Origin: Globisporangium splendens
Lineage: Eukaryota > Oomycota > Peronosporomycetes > Pythiales > Pythiaceae
DNA length: 64,000 bases
Assembly (NCBI GenBank): GCA_006386115.1
Contig: VFIW01000055.1
Location: 248,001-312,000, forward strand
Direction: 5' to 3'
A model generated the notes under the pieces. It was not told the origin of the DNA. It saw nothing but the letters and a program-made list of their open reading frames with translations, and did no database searches. Each line of letters begins with the position of its first letter. The first letter of the stretch is position 1. A program made the position numbers and the translations under genes. Below are positions 9,517 to 21,274 of the stretch, piece by piece.

Positions 9517-12500
9517 CTAGTGCTGCAGTGTCCGCAGCGCGTAGTGGATCTCGACGCCCGACGGTCGGTCGTCCGGGTTGAACTGGAGACACCGCTGGGC
9601 GAGTTCGCGCACACTCGCTGGACACGTGGGCGTAAGAGATGGCGTCAACTTGCCTGCACTCACCATCATCGCGATTCTCGTGTTCGTGAGCGGCTCAGGA
9701 CCGGCCATCTCGGGAGCGTACGGCGCTGCGCAGGTGTCCATCTCGACGAGAAGCACGCCAAAGGAATAAATATCAGCTTTCTCGGTGTACCGCTCGCCCT
9801 GCAAGATCTCCGGCGCAATCCACGCTACAGTCCCGACTTCGCCTGTCATGGTCTCATCTAACGAGATCTCTCGACTGATCCCAAAGTCGCTCAGCTTTGC
9901 GATGCCGTCGTCGTTCAGCAGCACGTTCTTTGCCTTGAGGTCGCGATGGATGATCGGATTGGAGAACGAGTGCAGGTACACGAGCGCCTCAATCGCGTCC
10001 AGCGCCAGCAAGTTCTTGCTTTTCAAGTACTGCGATGGCTCGAACCAGTCCTCTGCGTGAGGCTCGCAGTGGCTGTGCAATGTGGACCAGAGATCGCCTG
10101 CACTCATATACTCGATGATCACGGCGACATCGAGCAAGTTGCTCCACGCGATCCCGATAAACGAGACGATCTTTGGGTGTTCGAGCGTCGAACACAGTCG
10201 GATCTCGTCCATGAAGCTCTTGAGTGCGTGCATGTTCTTGGCTTTCTCCGGCAGCATCTGCTTCACGGCGACGTCACGACCGCGGTACGTTGCCAAGTGG
10301 ATCACGCCGAATCCACCGCTCGCGAGCCAATCGACGACAACGATCTCCGATTGCGAGATGCGATACGGGATCAGCGTCTCGTCGTTTCGAACGTCGTTGC
10401 TCAAGTACTCCTGCGACAGCAGCTCCATCGAGTTGGTGGAATCGAACAACTGACTCGATGACGTTGCTCCAAACGAGAACAGCTTCTTGCTTCGCCGGCT
10501 CTTCCTCTTATTGGAATGCTTCGGGACATAGTAGACGCGATACACGATGAATGCGACAGTCAGGAGCAACAAGCCACCACCACCACACGCCAACCCGATA
10601 GCCAAACCTACAGGCAATCATCATCGCCATTGCAAAACGTATTAGAAAACAAGAGTAATTGGAGTGAGTTGCCGCTAGTACCACGTACCGTGGCCCTCAG
10701 TGCTGGGTCCGCCGCGGTACTTTTCGTCGAACCGCGCATCTAGAAACGAAGAGGAGGGCTTAAAATTTGAGAACAAAATGCCAACGGTGCCTCAGCGATG
10801 CTTGCTCAGTCATACCTGAAACCACGCAAAGGTCAACCCCGAACTTCGAAAGCGACACTTTCGTCGCCTTGGAGTCACTGCACGATAGCTGCTGGACAAT
10901 CGCATCAAAATTGGTCAGCACCTGCTCAAAGATCACTTGGTCTGACGCACGAATCTCAAACTCCTGGATCCGGTTATCGGTCAGATTCCTGCCAAAGTTG
11001 CACCGTCCTGTCAGTTAGTAGCGCACACCCAGGATTTGAAAAAGTGATGAGAGAGGGAGAGAGAGAGAGAGCTCGTACAGTGTCTTCAGCGCGATCGGGA
11101 ATTCGACTCCTCGGACTGTATCGATCCCGCATGCCGTGCATGATCTAGTAGCAAATACAACCCGCAAAAGTGAATTAGTGTATGCAAGAAAATGAACAGT
11201 GCAAGCAAGCCAGGTACAGTGTGTACAAGGTCTCAATGGAGTCGGGGAACGTCAGGTTCTCGAGATCAGAGATCGCGACAGTATTCCCATCCACGAAGCT
11301 AATGAGAGCAACAGCACACAAAATTGTACACATATCATTAGGTTCATAGCCATAGCATAGGGTAAGGAAGAACCTCTTCAAGCATCAACGTACAGCTCTT
11401 TGACGTTAGCTGGGAGCGTAAAATTCAGATCCTCAAAAGAGTTCTCGCCAAGATACCTGTTGAGAAAAGCAATATGTGGCACCGTCAATAACACACACAT
11501 ATCAAATATTTCCACAATTCAAACGCTTTCGGTTGCTGAAAGCACAACAATTGGAGGCACACCAACAACGAAAGACGACACATACAAGTGCTCCACCGTA
11601 TTGGGGACTACGATATCCTTCAGCGTCGTGTAGTCGCTACCTGATAAATAGCTGCAAACCACCAGTCAAATACGAATACGCATTTGAGCAAATAGTAGGA
11701 TGCCAAAGGCAATGTTGAGAACGCACAGATAGAGCACGGAACTCGGGATCTTTCCCGCCGCAATCGTAGTCAGGGGTGGATTGCTTGATATATCTCTGAT
11801 TCCGCAAAACGCACGCGTGCACACAAACAAGGCTGCTTGTCAGAATCCACCAGAACATCACAACAAGGATCTTGTCATTCGCAAAAGCGTCTTTGCAACG
11901 TTAGGCACCACACAACTCACAGCTCGTTTATTGGAGAATTGAATTCAATATCGTCGAGATTCTCGATCCCATTCCACGCCAAGATCCTGCGTCCAAGGCA
12001 AAAACGTGAATGCATATCCACAGAAGCGTTAGTGAAAGAGCGCATGTTATCCTCGTTGCGTTCAACATACACACTGTGCAAATCGCAAAAGCTCACGCAC
12101 ACATGGATGAGGTCGGAGTAGCCTGAGAAATTGGCAGATTTGATGGCGTTCGAGTCCAGATATCTAAGCACATGCAGGCATGTCGTATAAGGACGAGATC
12201 ACTCAACACCGCAGCCTATAATAGGTGCATACAGCAGTGTTTCACGCACAATCGCCCGCTCTTGAGCGGCACACTCTCGACGACTTCGATCTCGAGCGCG
12301 CTGGCAAAGAGCGCGAGCACGCCGTCCTCCACCGCGAGCGACAGCGTCAGAGCCGTGCAGTTCGGGTACAATACAATCGCGTCGCTGCTCGCGTTCTGCG
12401 CGGACCGAAACAGCGTCACGGCGCTCGGTGCGTCCCGATCGTACGCGTCGCAGCGCGTGGTGCTGGCGGTTGGTGTAGTCGCGTTCTGCGCCGCCGCTGT

Positions 12501-12560
12501 GCTGAGCCCCAGCGGCAGCAGTGACAGCAGCAGTGACGTCACGCGCGCATACCGCCGCAT
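9517..12560 (-). CDS. LRR receptor-like protein kinase (TKL type), multi-exon
   Basis: Exon 1 starts at 12560 with a signal peptide (MRRYARVTSLLLSLLPLGLS). Several short exons follow, each carrying about one leucine-rich repeat, for example YLDSNAIKSANFSGYSDLI, ILAWNGIENLDDIEFNS, YLSGSDYTTLKDIVVPNTV, YLGENSFEDLNFTLPANV and VRGVEFPIALKTLY. Introns are about 60-90 bp. The last exon (about 9517-10605, entered at a CAG/TAG acceptor near 10606) encodes one membrane helix (GGGGLLLLTVAFIVYRVYYV) and a tyrosine-kinase-like kinase: glycine loop ASGGFG, VAVK lysine, IIHRDLKAKN, DFG and APE all present. It is a cell-surface receptor of the oomycete LRR-RLK class; the ligand is unknown. Exon borders were read by eye and are approximate. 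Confidence 0.85.
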
Positions 12561-13261
12561 GCTGTTTGCTGCTTCTGTCTGTTACTTTCGCGAGTGTGGC
12601 GCAGGGGAAAGAGAACGGAATGGCCACACGCATTTTCACTCGGCACTGTTCGTGTTTGTGAGTCACGTGGAAAGGTCCAACACCTGCAATCCGTCGATCG
12701 TAAAATTGGCTGAAAGCGGATTTTAATTGGTGGGTATTAGGAACAAAGCGTGCTGATTGGTTGGCTTGGACTTTGTTAGGGTTGTAGAGATGGTATCCGC
12801 CATCGAGATCCCAGCACCAGCGAATGCTAATCTTAATGACAGTGTCTCGTTCAAGTCCTCCCTCGCACTAGGAATGCTGTATACTTTTTGCACCTCTATG
12901 ACTCTATACGTATGTATTGTGCATGTTTATAGTTTGTCACTGGGAATCATTGCTCAGAGACCGACTTCATAAAACCAGTGTATATTGTATAACCTACAAT
13001 TATCGATACACCCGAACCTTCCCACTGCTGCCTGTCGAATCACTGGAGCAGAATGCAGCCACTGGCACGAACGCGAATCTTCTCTGGCACCTGCGCATCG
13101 CATCGCGCATCATCAGCTCATCTGCAGCAGCCAAAGCACACGTCACGCGTCCTTATTGCGGGTGCAGAGTGCACCGAAAGCGAGATGGAGAGTTGCAGCA
13201 ATCGCTGTACTCCTGAGACTCGGTTCTGTTATTCTGTACTGTAGAAGCCACAGTCTCAGCG
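12561..13261. other. Intergenic region upstream of the receptor kinase
   Basis: About 700 bp between the receptor kinase start and the end of the coiled-coil gene, both on the minus strand. It should hold the kinase promoter. No gene is recognised. Confidence 0.4.
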
Positions 13262-15616
13262 TCACTTGCTCCTGAACAAGGACGACGTGAGACTGCGCCG
13301 CAGCGTGGAGCTGGATCGCTCTCCTCTCGCAGCAGCATCCCCGTCTCCTCCTCGCAAGTCAGGCATCTCACTCACACGCACTTTCTGCAACTCGGCGTCG
13401 AGTCGGCGTTGCGTTCCCACATTGCTCTGGTGCTGGCACTCGACCTCGTGGGCGAAAAGCGCCAGATTGTGCTCCTGTGTGCGCGAATCAAAAATATCAC
13501 AACTGTGTGTGAGGATCGCACTGTCGACAGAACGGCTAGCAAAAAAGCGAATCTGAGTGCTCTTACCCGCGTGTTCAACGCTGTCTCGGTTGCCTCTAGA
13601 CGAACGCGCAAACTCTCGAGTCGCTTGCGTTCTTGGTCATGTGCTAGTTGCATCGCGTCGAGACTGGCAGTCCGTGCAGCAAAGTCTTCCTGGATCAGAA
13701 GACTCGGATCTCACTCTTGACGTGCTTGGCGCTGCAAGGTCTCAACTTCCACAGCACGGGCTGCAAAGGATTGCTCCATAGCGCCAAGAGCAGCATGTTG
13801 CGTGTGAAGACGCTCTTGCTCGAAAGTCACCTGCAAACCATGTCGAGTATCAACATGGCACGTGCTTGAATAAATACGAAGAAACTTGTCCTACCTTTTG
13901 CAGCTCTGCTGCTGCGACAGACATCGCTTCCTTGTGCTGATCCTGCAATTGCCGCTCAAGGGCTTCAAAGCGCTGTAAAAATTCGTGATGAGAGCAAATG
14001 AGGAGCAAAGTCAGGGAACAAAAGGCGCCATATTGTCGCATCTACCTTTTCTCGCTCCAGTTCCCACTGCGCCTGCTGTGCAGCAGCGTTTCGGAGCCAC
14101 GCGGTCTCTTTCTGCTGGAGTTCGCATGCGAGATTATTCAACTCAGCCTCCTTTTCACGCAGTACGCGCTCTTTCACGTCGAGCTACGCTTCCACATAGT
14201 AAAGTTTCAGCATATGCAGGGATCAGTTAGCCTATGCAGGCGACGAGCGAACGGAGGATTGGCTTGCTATGCTTCACATGTTTCTCTCGCGCAACAACTC
14301 GCTCTCGGCTAAGTTGGATCTCCTGCAAAAAGCAAGACGAGGCTCCAGCACACGTGAACTGCGTCATCGATATAGTAGCAGTTTCGTACAACGTACGCGC
14401 TCCTGAGCAACGAGTGCTGCTTCGCGTTCCTCGTGGTCGTTCTTGTCGTTCTTGCTGCTGTTATGGATTTGCTCCGGCACCACTGCTGTCGTGACGCAAT
14501 GACGCTGCTCTGTGAGGGCGTCGTGGAGCCGAGATTCCAACCGCGTGATTTCTTGAATCCGAGTGTCCAGCTGTGTCTCTTTCTCAGACACACGATCCAA
14601 CGATTCCTGGAGTGCAATCTCCATCCTTCGAGTTGCTCGCTCGCGTTCCTGAAGCTCCTTCTGGTCCTTTACGTATGATGCCTGTGTGGAATTCCGTGCA
14701 CCAAACAACCCGCGTGAGAACAACGTCGACGGACCTAGGTCCTCTCATAACAACACGCACTACTACCAGTAACGAAGGGACTGTGTACGCACGCGAAGAG
14801 CGTTGAGGCACTGCTCATCTTCCCCGAGTCGAGCCTGGTTGGCTCGAATGTCTAATGGAGACACATATCACGATTCACATGCGCGATAGGTGAGTGCGTG
14901 AAAATGCGAGCTACCCGTAAAGTGAAAGCGTATCAGGAGTACCAGCTAGTGCCACATCCTGAAGTTGCCCGGTGAATATGATAGCCATCGCATGGTCAGT
15001 TTGCCAGTAGAAGCCAATCACATCAGCATGTCATGCAAGCATACCTCGTCGCCGTCGCGTTCGATCCGCGTGTCATAGGAACCTATTCGATAGCGCGTTG
15101 CGCTCCGCAGGCCACCGCCAGCAACGTCACTCTCTTTCGCCGCGTTCACGTGGTTCCGCAGCGCCTTAAAGCCGCCCGTACACTCCATTACGCTGCTTGT
15201 CAAAAGCCAGCTGTGTTGCTCCTGCATCAAGCAGACCTAAGAATAGTACGCATTGTGTGCTTCAGACGCCAATTTTGAGCCATATATATATGCACTGCGG
15301 CCAACGGTGATGCATTACAGCACCATTGTAGACACTCATAGCGCAGGCAGAACTCGGAGGTTTGCCGTGTGAAGCCATCCCAGTCCAGTCGTCACTTCAA
15401 CTGCCACGTCAGACTGCAAGATTCCGACCTCAAGTGGTCCACAGCGAAAAACCTCGCAAACATTCTCTACCATCATTCCAATTGCATAATATGGGTTTCC
15501 AACGAGTCGTAAATCCACCTTTAGTAACAACAATCTCCTACTTTAAAAGGTAGTACATGATTTATAAAGGTAGTTAAAGATTACCCATTGCATAATCGGT
15601 ACTCCGGCAAGGTCCA
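13262..15616 (-). CDS. Intron-rich coiled-coil protein with possible N-terminal FHA domain
   Basis: Exons alternate with about 70-bp introns. The likely start is MDLAGVPIMQ at about 15616. The next exons read EVGILQSDVAVEV, GLGWLHTANLRVLPA and RYRIGSYDTRIE, which fit the strand pattern of a forkhead-associated domain, although the usual phosphothreonine-contacting Arg and Ser are not obvious. Downstream exons are heptad-rich coiled coil: IRANQARLGEDEQCLNALR, LDTRIQEITRLESRLHDAL, LREKEAELNNLACELQQKE, LERQLQDQHKEAM. The last exon ends SSSTLRRSLTSSLFRSK with a stop at 13262-13264. FHA plus long coiled coil resembles FHAD1-type proteins, but that is inference. The gene is head-to-head with the hydrolase at 15689, only about 70 bp away. 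Confidence 0.6.
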
Positions 15617-15688
15617 TTGTTCACGCTACACGCAATAGCGCCGAATCTCAGAGCTCACTTGCGTATTTCCGGAATTGCGCTCTTCGTA

Positions 15689-18191
15689 ATGGCAGAATCC
15701 GCAGCAACAGCGCCTCCCGATGCCTCTAGCGACAAGCGTGTGCGTCCGCGCGTGTCCCCGTGGAAGGCCGGCGCGTTCCTGCTCGCGTTCGTGGTGCTCA
15801 CGCCCTTCTGGCTGCTCTACGGGCTGCTGGGTCACGTGCTCACGGCATCATCCAAGAAGCTCTCGGCCGTCGGGTTGCTCCTCTTGTCGCTGCTTTCGGG
15901 CGTCGTGCTCTATGAAGTGTACCTGATCGAGCGCCAGCATGGCGCTACCTTTGTGGAGTTTGCCGGCGGCGCTGACGATGCGGAGAGACTGATGCATGAA
16001 CTGAAGGGTGCGCGCAATTTCCTCCAGATGCTGGCGCTGCTGGGCACTGTGCTCGCGGCGCTGCTCGTGGGCCAGTGGCGCTTCCACAACCTTGTCATGG
16101 TATGCTTGGACCAGACCATCACCGCCACGAATGGGTTCCCGCTGCTCGTGGAGATGGTCGCGCCGCTGTTCTTCGCCGCAATGCTCTGGGAGCCAGTGTA
16201 CACGCTCAAGCACTGGCAGTTTGTCACGGGCATCACACTAGGTATGCATGTGCGTTCTTGTACTGGCTGTTGCTGTGTCTAATGATGCGTATTGATGACG
16301 TCTTCTTTAGTTGCGTTTGCGCTGCTGTTCCTGCTGCTGCCGGTAGTGGTCGCGATCTCGCATGCGAAATTCTGGATCCCTGCGCGATACGAGGACCTGG
16401 AGCGCGTGGAGCGCCACATCCTGAGCCACAACCTGCGCGTACCGTTCGACATGATGAAAATTGCAGGTTTGGGGACGGTTTTCGTGCCGTGTACGGACAA
16501 CAGCAGTACAAAGAAGCAGACGATCGTGCTGGTGCATGGCTTCGCAGCTGGCAATGCGCTCTGGGCTTGTGTGAGTAGTCCTCGTGATTGTCTACTCGTA
16601 ACAGGTTTATTGCTGGCAACTGAGCTCGTTTTGTGTGTGTGTGTTTGACTTTCTTATTTACAGAACCTGGAGCACCTCGCACAATACTACAATGTGGTAC
16701 GTTGACTCGAGGCGCTGCATGACGGAGAAGAGGAATTCCTAATTTGTCTCCTTGTCTGATTGTTTGCTTGACTACAGTACGCGATCGAATGGGTCGGCAC
16801 AGGACGGTCTGATCGCCCGGACTTTGCGTCCTACGAGGTAAATCTGCTGTTGGATGCGCTCGTGTTTACGCTTACGAGCAACTAACAACCTGCGCTACTG
16901 TTTGTTTCTTCCTGTCAACTTTTTCACGACCAGCAAGAAGAAGCAGACGCCATTTTTGTGAATGCCATTGAGGAATGGCGCAAAGAGCTCACGGTACCAC
17001 CGGCATTTCCATCTTCTTTTTACTGTCGTCAGTATCCGATGTCACTGATGGTGATACTCTTTCTCACACTTTCTCGTTTATGTGCTTGCAACAGCTTGAC
17101 ACGTTTGTCTTGTGTGGCCATTCAATGGGGGTATGAGTGTGTTTGCTTTTCTTTGTAAATGATGGCTTTCTGCACATAGTTCTCTGACTCGACGTGCTTG
17201 TGGCTACTGTGTAGGCAATGTTTGCGAGTTCGTACGCTGTGCGTTTCCCAGATCGTGTGGACCATTTGGTGCTCGTGTCGCCAGCAGGTGTTGGTCATCC
17301 ACCTCCACCAGGTCCGCAGCCGCTTGGTATTAAGATCTTCCGATTCCTTTGGAACCTTCGCCTCACTCCAATGGTAAACGTGGCATGGCATGAGCAAGTT
17401 AGTTCTTCACTATGTCCTTTACAGCTTACTCATATGCACGTATGTGTGGTTTGCACAGAGTGTGGCTCGGTATGCTGGTCCCTTTGGACCTTCGCTGTTG
17501 CGGTTCATTGCGTCAGCCCGCATCAGCGTCATGCCCGAGACGAGCGCCATCAAACGAGGACTCATCCCAAAGGAAGTGGTGGCCGAGTACTGGTACCACA
17601 ATTGGGCGTTGAAAAAGTCGGGTGAAATCGCCATGCACACCCACTTGCTGCCGGTACGAAAGTGTTTTGCGTGTTGCTGTTTAGGCACACAAACCAACGC
17701 CACAGACGCTCGCTAATGTGTCCTCTTTCTTCAGGGCGTGTTTGCTCGGAAGCCGTTGTGCGAGATGCTCACCCCAGCGACCATCAAGGTCCCGATCACG
17801 TTCATGTACGTTCAAACGCGCACTGAGTTGCTTCCTTTGCCATTCTCCTGCTCGTGTACACACGTTGGACGTCGCCTAATCTCACCGCCCTTTGCTGCAC
17901 GAACACAGGTACGGTGGAGGACCTGACTGGATGGACTCGAGTCATGGCGAAAAGGTACTGTGTCAAATGCAAATTGGAGTTGATTTCTGTGATTCTGTCT
18001 TTGGGAACGCGCATTTGCTTAACGACTATGGGCTGCATATTCTGTTGGTTCAGGTCGCTGAGAGCTTTGTGAACCACCAGCGTGTGCAGGTGCTGAAGGT
18101 GCCGCTCGCTGGCCACCAGGTGTTCATGGACAACGTCGACGCGTTCAACACGATGCTCATCGACGCGCTGCGCAGCGACGCAACCAACTAA
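15689..18191 (+). CDS. Membrane-anchored alpha/beta hydrolase, ABHD4/5 (CGI-58) type, copy 1
   Basis: A gene of about ten exons. Exon 1 (15689 to about 16241) encodes several membrane helices (around residues 27-51, 58-78, 108-130 and 145-165) and another follows in exon 2. The hydrolase core then reads IVLVHGFAAGNALW (oxyanion loop), EWVGTGRSDRPDF, the nucleophile elbow LCGHSMG with Ser, VSPAGVGHPPPP, and ends AGHQVFMDN with the catalytic His and the HxxxxD acyltransferase signature of the ABHD4/5 family. Relatives act as lysophospholipid hydrolases, acyltransferases or lipase co-activators at membranes and lipid droplets. The multi-helix N-terminus is not usual for the family. Introns are short GT-AG and their ends are approximate. 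A tandem paralogue follows at 18476. Confidence 0.85.
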
Positions 18192-18475
18192 GTGAAGGTG
18201 CATACATGGGTGCTTTCCCCTCAAAGTGAGCCTAGAACTCGTTTAAATGAGACAAAAGAGAACAGATCGCTAAGCAAAGTGTGAAGTCTGATGCAAAGTG
18301 CGTTATGTGTCATCAATTGCACTATAGCGTCAACCATGATTACGCTTGTTAGTGCGGAGTGATGGTCGGTCGACAAGACAGACATATGACCATCACTCTT
18401 CCCAATCACTCACTTTCTCGAAACGAGCTCTTCATTTTAGAATTGCACCTCCGACGAGAACGAGGGAGAAAGACG

Positions 18476-20139
18476 ATGGTGCTCGCCAAGATGCTGCGCC
18501 CCCTGATGACCACCGCAGGTATGCACTCGCTGCTCTTGGTGCCGCTTAGTGTGGTGGCAGTTTGTCGCTCTTTGTATCTGTGCGTGTGTGTTGGGAAAAG
18601 GCGTTTGATGTATTTATGGTGGTCAGGATTGATGGTCGTTGTAGGCTACACCACGAAAGGCAGGTTCTGGGAGTGGGTGCCCGCGAGCTACGACAAACTG
18701 GAGCAAGTGGAGCGCAAGATCTGGGAGAAAGCTATGCCGTCAACGCCGTTCGAGATGACCAAAGTGGCCAAGCTCGGGACGGTGATTGTGCCGTGCACTG
18801 ATAAAGAAAAGGTCAAGAACGGGAAAGTGGACAACTTGGTACTGGTGCATGGCTTTGCGGGCGGAAATGCCGTCTGGGCTATGGTACGTGCGTTTACGGT
18901 TAGAAAGTGAGTTGCTTCATGCAGTTTTTTGACTGACTCCACTTATTTCTCCGATTTTATGGTGTTATGCAGAACCTGGCAGCTTTAGCACAACATTTCA
19001 ATGTGGTACGTAATTTCAGTGTGCCTTTTGTATGGTGGAAGTGTGCGCGTGATTGTTTCTTATTGAGTCATGGTGTGCGATATGTTTGTGATGAGTAGTA
19101 CGCTGTGGAATGGATTGGTGTGGCCCGATCTGATCGCCCAGATTTTCCATACAAGGATGTAAGTACGCGTTTATCATTTTCCTCATTTACTTTTTGTAAA
19201 AAGACAAACAACAAACCCCATGCGAAAACCTGTATTCGTGTAAACTCTATAGTTTGATAGCGCAAACGAATTCGTTCTGAGCAGCTTCGAGAACTGGCGA
19301 AAGGAGCTGGAGCTCGACAAGTTCCACCTTTGTGCGCATTCGATGGGGGTACGTTGATTTCAAGACCATGCATTCGTTTGAGTCGATTGTTTATTTCATA
19401 TAGCTAACCACGTTGTTTTCTGTTTTGCAGGCGATCTTTGCGTCATCTTATGCGATTCAGAACCCTCAGAACGTGAATGTAAGTCGCCACAATGCGATTG
19501 AAACTGAGAGAAGCTAGACTAATACTCGCGCTTCGCTTTGTGCATTTGCTATAGCATCTCTTGCTTGTGTCACCTGCCGGTGTCAGCCGTCCGCCGATCC
19601 CTGATCCCGACTCGGCGCTCGAAAGGGCTCGCAGAAGCTCGTGGGTGCGTCGAATGGCGATCTCGGCGTGGGAAAACGGCGTGACGCCCATGTCGATCGC
19701 GCGGTTCGTCGGTCCGTACGGTCCGCAGCTGGTGAGCAACGTGCTGACGCGTCGCATCTCGTTCATGCCGCAGACGAGCGCGTTGCGCAGCGGGAGCGTC
19801 GACCTGAACGATCTGAGCGAGTACATTTATCACAACTGGGCACTCAAGGCCTCGGGCGAGAAGACGATGACGACGCACTTGGCGCCTGGCGCGTACGCCG
19901 TGCGTCCACTGACGGACATGCTTCAGCCAGAGACTGTGCCGATGCCGTTGACGTTCATCTACGGCGGCGAGTCCGACTGGATGGACTTTCGCCACGGAAA
20001 GAAGATCGTGGAGCGATTTCGCGCGAGCGGCCGTGACGATACCGACCTATATCTGGTGCCGTTCTGTGGCCACCAAGTGTTTCTCGACAATCCCGTAGAG
20101 TTTAATCGGACTGTCGTCGAGGCGATCGTCAAGGCTTAG
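18476..20139 (+). CDS. Alpha/beta hydrolase, ABHD4/5 (CGI-58) type, copy 2
   Basis: Tandem paralogue of the preceding gene with similar intron positions. Exon 1 is tiny (MVLAKMLRPLMTTAG), so the multi-helix N-terminus of copy 1 is absent and only one short hydrophobic segment (LMVVVGYTTKG) remains. The core reads LVLVHGFAGGNAVW, EWIGVARSDRPDF, nucleophile elbow LCAHSMG, LLLVSPAGVSRPP, and CGHQVFLDN near the end with His and the HxxxxD motif. The elbow has Ala in place of the first Gly of GxSxG; Ser itself is kept. The long last exon runs from about 19556 to the stop. It ends about 130 bp before the convergent methyltransferase. Confidence 0.87.
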
Positions 20140-20268
20140 ACACGAAATAAATAAAGAGGGTATATATGATTGCACGCGATAGAAACAGTAGACGCATAGC
20201 ATACTGAACAAATAAGTAATTTCATTTCATACACACCGCATTCGGACGTCTTTATTGCCCACTCATAT

Positions 20269-21138
20269 TCACGCTGTTTCTACATCGTTCTCCTGGGGTT
20301 TTAACCGCGCGCGGTACAATACGATGTCGCCTTGCTGGAAGTCGACGTGGAGTTCGTTCGCGGGGACTTGCTCGACGTCGAAGTGTGCTTTGAACTTCGT
20401 GAAAAACGACGACTCGGAGCCATGGCGCAGTTTGTACGCGAGCAACAGCAGCGTGTTGATGTCTGCCAGATCCCGGAATGCCTGTAAAAGCGACTCGAAC
20501 GCGCCAGCGTACGGACACGCGACGATGTCCGCACCGAGGATGACATCGAACGCTGGCTTGTTGTTCAAGACAAGCGGGTGGTCCTGCTCGCCCCACAGAT
20601 ACTGCTGCGCAGAGACTTCCCCTGAGTCGAGGCCGTTGAGTCCAATATTCTTGTGTGTGAGCGCCACGGACGCAGGGTCTCCATCGGTGATGACCACAGA
20701 TTTGGCGCCGCAGTGTGCCGCCGCGATGCCCACGAGCCCCGGTCCGGAGCCCAACTCGACCACACGCTTACCGAACACGGCGTCGCGGTGGTTGTCTAGA
20801 TACAGCGAGAGCATGATCGCAGCGTCGTACACGGACGCGCCGAAGCCGATGGCTGTGCCGCCGCGGCCGTCGGGCTTCCAACCCTGGTCGATGCGGATGC
20901 GCGTGTCCGCGAGCGGGAACCACCGCGTGGCGTCGCGCAGCGCGTCGTGGAACGGATTGCGGAACGAGAACGGCACGAGTGCGCCTGCCGCGTGCGACTC
21001 CTGCTGCTCACCAGCGGAAGCATCGATGGGTCCTTCCATGGCCGTCGCCATGTCGGCGGCTGCGTTCCCAGCAGCAGCAGCGTCCATTTTGGCCACAGAA
21101 CAAATGCTGGAGTGAGAGTGTTGGTGCGATGGAGACAA
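20269..21138 (-). CDS. METTL21-type (Methyltransf_16) lysine methyltransferase-like protein
   Basis: A single exon of 289 residues, or 272 if translation begins at the second Met (MDAAAAGN, 21087). Motif I is VVELGSGPGLVGIAAAH, followed by VVITDGDPASVALTHKNI (post-I acidic residue) and VILGADIVACPY at the position of the family's D/ExxY motif, here DIVACP. The family methylates lysines in translation factors and chaperones. The substrate is unknown here. It is convergent with the hydrolase gene and its 5' end is about 140 bp from the 3' end of the TFIIH subunit gene. Confidence 0.85.
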   Translation of the reverse strand: MSPSHQHSHSSICSVAKMDAAAAGNAAADMATAMEGPIDASAGEQQESHAAGALVPFSFRNPFHDALRDATRWFPLADTRIRIDQGWKPDGRGGTAIGFGASVYDAAIMLSLYLDNHRDAVFGKRVVELGSGPGLVGIAAAHCGAKSVVITDGDPASVALTHKNIGLNGLDSGEVSAQQYLWGEQDHPLVLNNKPAFDVILGADIVACPYAGAFESLLQAFRDLADINTLLLLAYKLRHGSESSFFTKFKAHFDVEQVPANELHVDFQQGDIVLYRARLKPQENDVETA

Positions 21139-21274
21139 CGGGTGTACACGAGAAAGTGCATGTGTGAGCAGCTACATGCATTCCTGCCTTCTGCTGCCAA
21201 TTGACCTACGTCTCTTTCTCTCTCTTTGGACGATGCTTGATATGCATGTGCGTGTGTGCTCCTGTTTTTATGGT

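Noticed and set aside
11051..11072. (GA)n run
   Set aside because: A short simple repeat inside an intron of the receptor kinase; nothing further supported.
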